Shown one piece after another: positions 58,493 through 64,000 of a stretch of 64,000 bases of DNA. The notes beneath the pieces are model-generated. The model saw only the letters and a list, made by a program, of their open reading frames with translations. It made no database searches and was not told where the DNA came from. A program made the position numbers and the translations under genes. This DNA comes from Streptococcus australis ATCC 700641 (GTDB lineage: Bacteria; Bacillota; Bacilli; Lactobacillales; Streptococcaceae), in contig NZ_GL636091.1 of NCBI RefSeq assembly GCF_000186465.1, positions 384,216 through 448,215 of the forward strand. Direction: 5' to 3'. Each line of letters begins with the position of its first letter. Positions within the stretch are counted from its first letter, which is position 1.

Positions 58493-59743
58493 TTAGCGTC
58501 CACCAGGCCCGCCAGGTCCACCACCTTGAGGCCCACCACCGCCGGGAGCACCACCGCCTCCAGGCATGGAATTGACAATTTCTGTTTGTTTTTCACCATT
58601 GATATAGATATCTCCACCGGTGTAGGTAGCAGTACCATCAAAGTCGAATCCAGATTGACCTGTTAAATTGATGGTTCCTCCAGTCACAGTGACATTGCCG
58701 TTAGAGTCGATTGGATCGGTATCCCCTTGGCCAACTTCAACGTTGAGGGTTCCACCATTCATGGTGAAGAAAATTTCATCTTGGTTGGCATTGGCATTAG
58801 CCGCATTGACCCCGTCATCGGTTGCATAGATGGTGATATCTCCACCGTTGATGGTGATCGATTTTCCTTCGAGACCTTCGACTGACTCGCTTACCTTGTA
58901 GGTTCCGCTATCGATGACCAGATCACCAGAAGCATGGATGCCATCGTCCCCAGCTGAAATGGTCATGGTATTGTCAGACAGATACATGGTTCCGACAGAT
59001 GTATCTTCATCGTTATCCACCTTGACCGCATCTTCATCTGCATCGATGGTCATCGTCGTACCGGTGATATTGAGCTCATCATTGACGTTGAAGGCATCTC
59101 CTACAGCCGTGATTTTATAGGTTCCACCCGTAATGTGAAGAGTGTCATTAGCTTTGATAGCGTTGTTCTTCTTGGCATCGATGTTGAGCGTACCTGAACC
59201 ATTGATGGTGAGATCTCCTTTAGAGAAAATGACCGCATCGGCATCTTCATCATTGTTTGAACTTGAATCAGACAAGGTATTGGTCGTGCCATCTGCTAGA
59301 GTCAGGTAGACATGCCCTGCTTTCGTAGCAGAGATTGGTGCGTTGGTGTTGGTCATGGTAACTCCTTTCAAGACGATGTGAACATCATCTGAGTCAGCTG
59401 CTTCGACCTTGATTTGAACCCCATCGGATTCACCAGAGATGACATAGGTTCCAGCCTTCGAGATGGTCACAGTTGATCCAGATACAGCTACGCCGTCACC
59501 TGCTACACTTGCAGAAGATCCAGACAGTTTGACAGTAGAGGCTTTGCTTTCATCATAAGAGCTGTCCTTGTCCTTATCTGTAAAATAGTTGGAATTGTTT
59601 GTTTTATTTTTTGAAGTAGAAGTTGCAGTTGTTTGATCTGTATTGCTTGTTGTAGCTGATTGAGATGATGCTTGGCTACACGCTGTTAGTAGGGTGAGGG
59701 TTGCGGCCCCCGTTAATAAAAATTTCCATTTGTTTGATTTCAT
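58493..59743 (-). CDS. Cell-surface beta-helix lipoprotein, Cthe_2159/DUF4353-like
   Basis: A 416-aa lipoprotein with lipobox LTAC (Cys22), a Ser/Thr-rich linker, and then repeats of short beta strands (GDGVAVSGSTVTISKAGTYV, ADEDAVKVDNDE, GDDGIHASGDLVI) that look like a right-handed parallel beta-helix as in Cthe_2159 carbohydrate-binding proteins. It ends in a Gly/Pro-rich tail (GGGGAPGGGGPQGGG). The start at 59743 has GAGAGG upstream. It diverges from the VTC/DUF4956 pair, a grouping common in Firmicutes. Confidence 0.85.
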   Translation of the reverse strand: MKSNKWKFLLTGAATLTLLTACSQASSQSATTSNTDQTTATSTSKNKTNNSNYFTDKDKDSSYDESKASTVKLSGSSASVAGDGVAVSGSTVTISKAGTYVISGESDGVQIKVEAADSDDVHIVLKGVTMTNTNAPISATKAGHVYLTLADGTTNTLSDSSSNNDEDADAVIFSKGDLTINGSGTLNIDAKKNNAIKANDTLHITGGTYKITAVGDAFNVNDELNITGTTMTIDADEDAVKVDNDEDTSVGTMYLSDNTMTISAGDDGIHASGDLVIDSGTYKVSESVEGLEGKSITINGGDITIYATDDGVNAANANANQDEIFFTMNGGTLNVEVGQGDTDPIDSNGNVTVTGGTINLTGQSGFDFDGTATYTGGDIYINGEKQTEIVNSMPGGGGAPGGGGPQGGGPGGPGGR

Positions 59744-59841
59744 GAGCTTTTCCTCTCGTTCCATTGATATGCTCCTAGTCTAAAGTTGCTAGCTGAAAGT
59801 TTCCTAAAGTTTTTCTGAAAGGAATCTTAACTTTAGTTTTC

Positions 59842-59885
59842 TTTAAGTTTGGCTTAATGAAAGCTTAAGAAAAGGCCACTAAACT
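59842..59885 (+). promoter_or_regulatory. Possible CiaR/OmpR-type promoter of the VTC operon
   Basis: Three hexamers at 11-bp period: TTTAAG (59842-59847), CTTAAT (59853-59858) and CTTAAG (59864-59869). Ten nt after the last is TAAACT (59880-59885), a weak -10. The geometry equals that of the htrA CiaR site, but the matches are imperfect. Confidence 0.45.
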
Positions 59886-59970
59886 AAGGAACCAGTAAAG
59901 CGACTTGTGGCTTTGCAACAAAAAACGATAATGTAACGAACGAACTTTTATAGAACAAAAGGAGAAAAAC

Positions 59971-60750
59971 ATGAAAAAAACGGTAGAGACAAGCTTCAAG
60001 CGGATTGAAACCAAATATGTGGTGAATAAAGAAGACTTGGATGACTTATTGAAAGATTTGAAGAAATATGTGGTTGAAGATGATTATCCCATCTCCACGA
60101 TTTCGAATGTCTATTTTGATACCGAAGACTTCGATGTGATCCAAGATGCCCTTGCTAAACAGAACCGTCGTGAAAAGATCCGGGTGCGGACCTATGTAGA
60201 GCATCCAACAGTGGAGAGTCCGGCTTTTCTAGAAGTAAAATCAAAGGATGCAGAAGGCATTGGTCACAAGTTCCGCCTGGTCTCAAATCCCTCCTCCATT
60301 ACCCGCCTCATGACGGATGGACTAGTGGATCAGACCATTCAGGATCTGGACTTGGTTCAAGAAATCCAAGCACTGCGCCAGCGCTATGATAACCGACTAC
60401 AGCCCCAGATGTACATCTATTATGATCGTTTGTCCTTAAAAGAAAAGAAGAGCATCCAAGGCTATCCTTACAACAAGATTCGGGTCACCTTGGATCAAAA
60501 CTTAGTCTATCGTGATCAGCAGGTTAGTCTCCTTCATGGAAAAGCTGGAGAGCCTTTATTAGAAGAAAATACCATTATTATGGAAATCAAGGCCCCAGGT
60601 GAAGAACCTCAGTGGCTGAAAGATATTCTAGATAAGTACGGACTGGTCAAGCAGAAATTTTCGAAATACAGTTGTGCCTACCATAAGTCACAAGGCTTAG
60701 ACTATGCACCAACGCCAATTCAAGAAAGGACAGGTGCTACCTATGTCTAA
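59971..60750 (+). CDS. VTC-domain polyphosphate polymerase-like protein
   Basis: A 259-aa cytosolic protein with the VTC catalytic fold: N-terminal FKRIETKYVV, basic strand residues in REKIRVRTYVEH (about 68-79), ...FLEVKSKD... and C-terminal IIMEIKAPGEEPQWL followed by KQKFSKYSCAYHKS. Eukaryotic VTC makes polyphosphate from ATP. Bacterial homologues are annotated as polyphosphate polymerases, but activity here is inferred. AAGGAG lies 7 nt upstream. The stop overlaps the next start by 8 nt (ATGTCTAA), so it is coupled to the DUF4956 membrane protein. Confidence 0.85.
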   Translation: MKKTVETSFKRIETKYVVNKEDLDDLLKDLKKYVVEDDYPISTISNVYFDTEDFDVIQDALAKQNRREKIRVRTYVEHPTVESPAFLEVKSKDAEGIGHKFRLVSNPSSITRLMTDGLVDQTIQDLDLVQEIQALRQRYDNRLQPQMYIYYDRLSLKEKKSIQGYPYNKIRVTLDQNLVYRDQQVSLLHGKAGEPLLEENTIIMEIKAPGEEPQWLKDILDKYGLVKQKFSKYSCAYHKSQGLDYAPTPIQERTGATYV

Positions 60751-61426
60751 TCTATTTGATTCTATTTTTAATAATGCCACAGCAACGGTGGATCCCTTGC
60801 GCTTACTGTTGGCCCTTTTGGTCAGCCTCTTTCTAGGAATGGCCCTATCTTGGACCTATAAATACCGGACACTGTACACTCGAGAATTTGTCATTAGTTT
60901 GACCTTGCTCCCTTGTATGATGACCTTAGTGATCTTTTTGGTCAATGGAAGTTTGGGGACCTCGATTGCAGTGGCAGGGACCTTTAGTTTGATTCGTTTC
61001 CGGTCAGCTACGAGTGGTTCGAGAGAGTTGATTGCGATTTTTCTAGCCATGATTATAGGACTAGCAGCAGGATCGGGCTATCTTTTATTGGCCATTTTAT
61101 CAACCCTCTCTTTACTAGGGGTTTGGCTTGTATTGGAGAACAAACAGAGTAAGGCAGATCATCAACGGCGCCGTCATTTGACCATTACAGTTTCAAAACA
61201 AGATGCTGTTGCAGAACAAATCAGTCAGTTGTTAGACCAAAGTTGTTCAGAAGTTGACTTTATTTCTGTCACAACGGCCCAAGCTGGAGAACAACTGACC
61301 TTGAACTATGAGGTAAATATGAAATCGAACATCGATGATTTTGCCCTTGCCAATCTATTGATTAGCAAGGTTGAAAATTGTGATGTCGCTCTGACAAAGA
61401 GAGCGAAGAAAAGAAAGAATCTATAA
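60743..61426 (+). CDS. DUF4956 family membrane protein
   Basis: A 227-aa protein with four predicted membrane helices (about 16-36, 47-68, 75-95 and 104-128) and a cytosolic ferredoxin-like C-terminal domain (about 142-220). The conserved SLIRFRSATSGSRELIAIFLA lies between helices three and four. DUF4956 proteins nearly always neighbour VTC proteins and may form a membrane partner or channel for polyphosphate, which is unproven. The start at 60743 (MSNLFDSIFNN) overlaps the VTC stop. An upstream extension of the frame is not credible. Confidence 0.87.
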   Translation: MSNLFDSIFNNATATVDPLRLLLALLVSLFLGMALSWTYKYRTLYTREFVISLTLLPCMMTLVIFLVNGSLGTSIAVAGTFSLIRFRSATSGSRELIAIFLAMIIGLAAGSGYLLLAILSTLSLLGVWLVLENKQSKADHQRRRHLTITVSKQDAVAEQISQLLDQSCSEVDFISVTTAQAGEQLTLNYEVNMKSNIDDFALANLLISKVENCDVALTKRAKKRKNL

Positions 61427-61429
61427 CTG

Positions 61430-61455
61430 CTATCCTACTTTAGGATAGTTTTTTA
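61430..61455 (+). terminator. Terminator of the VTC/DUF4956 operon
   Basis: CTATCCTA/TAGGATAG 8-bp stem, 3-nt loop, six Ts, directly after the stop. Confidence 0.88.
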
Positions 61456-61518
61456 GGGTTTTAAGAACTTTTTAAGAAAAAGTGGTATACTGTTTCTAAA
61501 AAATTGAAGGAATCCTTT

Positions 61519-62784
61519 ATGAAAAAGACTGCTATTTTTGAAGATGTCATCTCAATTATGAGCCATGATTCATCTACCATCAAGGATCGAAAAGGATGCG
61601 ACCCCGATCGCTTTCGAGAAAAAATGACAGATGATATGTCGGATGATGCCTTTCTTTATCAAGTCAGGTCCTACCTAGCCAGTTTTGGGATTATTGGCCA
61701 TATCCCCTTTCAGAATAAAAAGGCTGGTCAAAAAGGCTTTCTCTTACGCGTAACGGGCCATCAACTTTATGTTGAAAAGGCGAATGCAGATACCGGTCTT
61801 CAAGCAGGGGACCAGATCCTAGGTCTGGATGGAAGTGACTTGGACCAAGTAGCGTCTCTTCATAAGGACTATTTTATCAGTAAGACCCCCGAAAGACATT
61901 ACCGAGAATGGGCGGATTTGGTCTCTCAGTCAAGAAGGGTTACTCTTCTCCGAGAAGGGGTAGAAAAGACCATTGAAGTAGCGCCCAGTCGAGAGCCGAT
62001 CAAAGATCAGATTTTTTGGAAACGATTAGACGATGAGATTCTTTATCTTCGTCTGGATAACTTTATGGATGAGGGAGCTATTAGTCGGGTATACCAAGAG
62101 TGCTTACCGATGATGACGGAGGTCAAGTTCCTTCTCATTGATGTCCGACAGAACAGCGGAGGGACAGATTCTTTATACTTCCCTCTATTACATCTAGGGT
62201 TAGAGAAGGATCAGGGTTATGATTCGCTTGACTGGGATGATGATGGCATGGAAATTCTCTATACGGAGCGCAATGTTGACCTGCGCTTGAAAGACTTTGA
62301 GGACTGGATGCAACAGGAAGAAATTAGTCCGGAAACCATTAAACTGCTTGAAGAGATGAAAGAGGAATTGCTCCGCCATCGGGGGAAAGGCTATGTACCG
62401 TATCAGCAAGAAAGCGAGGAATTCTTCCCAGAGGTTAGAGGAGGCCGCTATCCCGAGCGGATCTTTGTCTTATCAGACACCTACTGCGCTTCTTCTGGAG
62501 ATAATTTTGTCCAGATGATGAAGCAATTTAAGAAGGTAACGGTGGTAGGTAGACCAACTCTCGGAATTTTAGACTATTCCAATTGTTGTACCGTTGACTA
62601 TGGTGATTATCGATTGATGTTTCCTACCTCTCGCTGTCTAAGCCTGGATCAAGGAAAAGGAATGACGGATCAAGGTGTGGAGCCGGATATAGAGGTTCCA
62701 TGGAGTCCCGACCATTTTGAAAGAGATGTAGATCTAGACAAGTGTTTGGAGTTGATTCGTCAGAGTTGCGCAACAGCAAGATAA
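61519..62784 (+). CDS. S41 family peptidase-like protein
   Basis: A 421-aa protein with a central PDZ-like segment (about 85-120, ADTGLQAGDQILGLDGSDLDQV) and a C-terminal S41/tail-specific-protease fold: LLIDVRQNSGGTDSL and LSDTYCASSGDNFVQMMKQ, where a Ser in CASSG would be the nucleophile. No signal peptide or membrane helix is visible, unlike most CtpA proteases, so it is probably cytosolic. The start at 61519 follows AAGGA. It lies between the polyphosphate genes and dlt, with its own terminator-separated unit. Confidence 0.83.
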   Translation: MKKTAIFEDVISIMSHDSSTIKDRKGCDPDRFREKMTDDMSDDAFLYQVRSYLASFGIIGHIPFQNKKAGQKGFLLRVTGHQLYVEKANADTGLQAGDQILGLDGSDLDQVASLHKDYFISKTPERHYREWADLVSQSRRVTLLREGVEKTIEVAPSREPIKDQIFWKRLDDEILYLRLDNFMDEGAISRVYQECLPMMTEVKFLLIDVRQNSGGTDSLYFPLLHLGLEKDQGYDSLDWDDDGMEILYTERNVDLRLKDFEDWMQQEEISPETIKLLEEMKEELLRHRGKGYVPYQQESEEFFPEVRGGRYPERIFVLSDTYCASSGDNFVQMMKQFKKVTVVGRPTLGILDYSNCCTVDYGDYRLMFPTSRCLSLDQGKGMTDQGVEPDIEVPWSPDHFERDVDLDKCLELIRQSCATAR

Positions 62785-62952
62785 TGCTTAGATAGTAGTT
62801 GGCTTAAATCAGAAAAGCAAACGATCCAAGGTCAGATCTCAAGAGTCTCTTATGGTAACGTTTTCTAGTATTTTTTCCTTGTGTTTGGATTGCTATGACT
62901 GAACAAAAAATGGTAAAATAGTCAGTGATAATCAAAATGAAGAGTGAAAAAG

Positions 62953-63081
62953 ATGAAACATAAAACACTTTATAAATTTATAGGGCAAACAATCTTATAT
63001 TTCGCTATTTTCTTAGCCCTACTCTATTTCTTTAGTTATCTTGGTCAAGGCCAAGGTGGCTTTATCTACAATGAATTCTAA
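62953..63081 (+). CDS. dltX: DltX, small membrane protein of the dlt operon
   Basis: A 42-aa protein beginning [20 protein letters not shown], with one membrane helix (about 13-31) and ending in the family's hallmark GGFIYNEF. DltX is required for D-alanylation of teichoic acids and acts with DltB/DltD, its C-terminus taking part in transfer. It lies 14 nt upstream of dltA. A TAAAAT at 62912-62917 probably serves as the operon's -10. Confidence 0.92.
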   Translation: MKHKTLYKFIGQTILYFAIFLALLYFFSYLGQGQGGFIYNEF

Positions 63082-63095
63082 AGGAGATCCCTACC

Positions 63096-64000
63096 GTGTC
63101 AAACCAACCAATTACTGATATGATTGAGGCGATTGAGCGCTTCGCCCAACTGCAACCAGACTATCCTGTCTACAATGTCCTTGGAGAAGAGCATACCTAT
63201 GGCCAATTGAAGGCTGATTCAGATAGCTTAGCAGCCCATATTGACCAAATGGGACTTCCTGAAAAGTCACCTGTTGTGGTCTTTGGTGGCCAAGAATATG
63301 AAATGTTAGCAAGCTTTGTGGCCTTGACCAAATCTGGCCATGCTTATATCCCAATTGATAGCCACTCTGCCTTGGAGCGCGTGTCTGCCATTGTTGAAGT
63401 AGCAGAGCCAAGCTTAATCATCGCCATCAATGAGTTTCCAATTGAAAACCCAGCTACTCCAATCATGTCCTTGGAGCAAGTGCGTCAAGCTTATGCGGCT
63501 CAGCATGCCTATGATTTGCAACATCCGGTCAAAGGGGATGATAACTACTACATCATCTTTACTTCAGGGACAACTGGGAAACCAAAAGGGGTGCAAATTT
63601 CGCATGATAACTTGCTCAGCTTCACCAACTGGATGATTACAGACAAGGAATTTGCGACGCCAGAGCGCCCGCAAATGTTGGCGCAACCACCCTATTCCTT
63701 TGACTTATCTGTTATGTACTGGGCACCAACTTTGGCTCTTGGAGGAACGCTTTTTGCCCTTCCATCAGCCATCACTCAAGACTTTAAACAACTCTTTGCG
63801 ACCATCTTTTCTCTCCCGATTGCTATCTGGACTTCAACACCATCTTTTGCAGATATGGCCATGCTGTCTGAAGATTTCAATGCTGAAAAGATGCCAGGCA
63901 TTACCCATTTCTACTTTGATGGGGAAGAGTTAACGGTTAAAACAGCTCAAAAACTGCGTGAGCGTTTCCCGAATGCGCGCATCATTAATGCCTATGGGCC
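63096..64000 (+). CDS. dltA: D-alanine--D-alanyl carrier protein ligase DltA (5' part)
   Basis: Adenylates D-alanine and loads it on DltC, the first step of teichoic acid D-alanylation, which lowers surface negative charge. The reading frame starts at GTG 63096 after AAGGAG ([20 protein letters not shown]) and is still open at the window end (about 301 residues of the usual ~515). The adenylate-forming motif [12 protein letters not shown] (about 152-163) and AYGP near the cut are present. dltB, dltC and dltD should follow outside the window. Confidence 0.96.
   Translation, partial: MSNQPITDMIEAIERFAQLQPDYPVYNVLGEEHTYGQLKADSDSLAAHIDQMGLPEKSPVVVFGGQEYEMLASFVALTKSGHAYIPIDSHSALERVSAIVEVAEPSLIIAINEFPIENPATPIMSLEQVRQAYAAQHAYDLQHPVKGDDNYYIIFTSGTTGKPKGVQISHDNLLSFTNWMITDKEFATPERPQMLAQPPYSFDLSVMYWAPTLALGGTLFALPSAITQDFKQLFATIFSLPIAIWTSTPSFADMAMLSEDFNAEKMPGITHFYFDGEELTVKTAQKLRERFPNARIINAYG

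Noticed and set aside
58914..59292. Open frames opposite the beta-helix lipoprotein gene
   Set aside because: They are by-products of its Asp/Gly/Thr-rich codons and have no ribosome-binding site or family features.

Overview
The window is the origin region of a low-GC Gram-positive chromosome, almost certainly a Streptococcus of the mitis/sanguinis side of the genus. The evidence is the gene order comX - tRNA-Glu - ftsH - hpt - tilS - (serine hydrolase) - divIC - rqcP - mfd - pth - ychF - dnaN - dnaA - oriC - parB - htrA - rlmH - tRNA-Arg - comCDE - tRNA-Glu - tRNA-Asn, which is the arrangement around the origin of pneumococcus and its relatives. I cannot fix the species. The predicted competence peptide, DKHTKIIIRDLFKKGKK, is not one I recognise. 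About 55 protein genes, 4 tRNAs and many regulatory sites are supported. Almost everything is core streptococcal genome and I see no prophage, transposase or CRISPR array.

Layout. 1-16 kb: the left replichore, with nearly all genes on the minus strand and so leading away from oriC. It holds the late-competence sigma factor ComX, the proteolysis/purine-salvage/tRNA-lysidine/division cluster, the repair coupling factor Mfd, peptidyl-tRNA hydrolase, YchF, the sliding clamp and DnaA. oriC lies in two DnaA-box clusters flanking dnaA (14.29-14.43 and 15.87-16.02 kb). A third group of boxes lies beyond htrA. 16-21.5 kb: parB/htrA with a CiaR site, rlmH, tRNAs and the quorum-sensing operon comCDE. 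21.5-36.6 kb: a repeat element, YfhO, an ABC-F protein, trpS under a T-box, guaB, recF/yaaA, two M16-like proteins, pgsA and the ECF vitamin-transporter module. Two parS-like sites lie in yfhO and ecfA1.

36.6-50 kb: two secreted LysM proteins flanking HAD phosphatase/serine dehydratase genes, then mnmA, a Nudix gene, mnmG, the c-di-AMP phosphodiesterase gdpP, rplI (with an apparent frameshift), dnaB, veg and rpsD. 50-53.7 kb: comAB, the exporter that matures the ComC peptide. 53.7-57.5 kb: a TetR regulator diverging from a YhgE/Pip membrane protein. 57.5-64 kb: two lipoproteins, a VTC-type polyphosphate polymerase with a DUF4956 membrane protein, an S41-like protease and the start of the dlt (teichoic acid D-alanylation) operon, cut by the window end.

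The competence genes form one circuit spread over 50 kb. ComC is exported and cleaved by ComAB and sensed by ComD, and ComE switches on comCDE, comAB and comX. All three promoters carry the same tandem box (ACCAAATAGC-like, repeated every 21-22 bp) about 30 nt upstream of a TAAAAT/TAAGAT -10. This differs from the published pneumococcal ComE box.

The most notable unexplained items are: (1) a ~250-bp intergenic element present twice (21.6 and 53.7 kb) that folds into an outer stem enclosing three hairpins, with compensatory base changes between the copies and duplicated terminator hairpins at its edges; (2) a second, 168-bp near-identical element (12.7 and 58.3 kb) with three nested hairpins; (3) the rplI reading frame, restored exactly by a -1 shift on an A AAA AAG heptamer; and (4) the shared ComE operator design.
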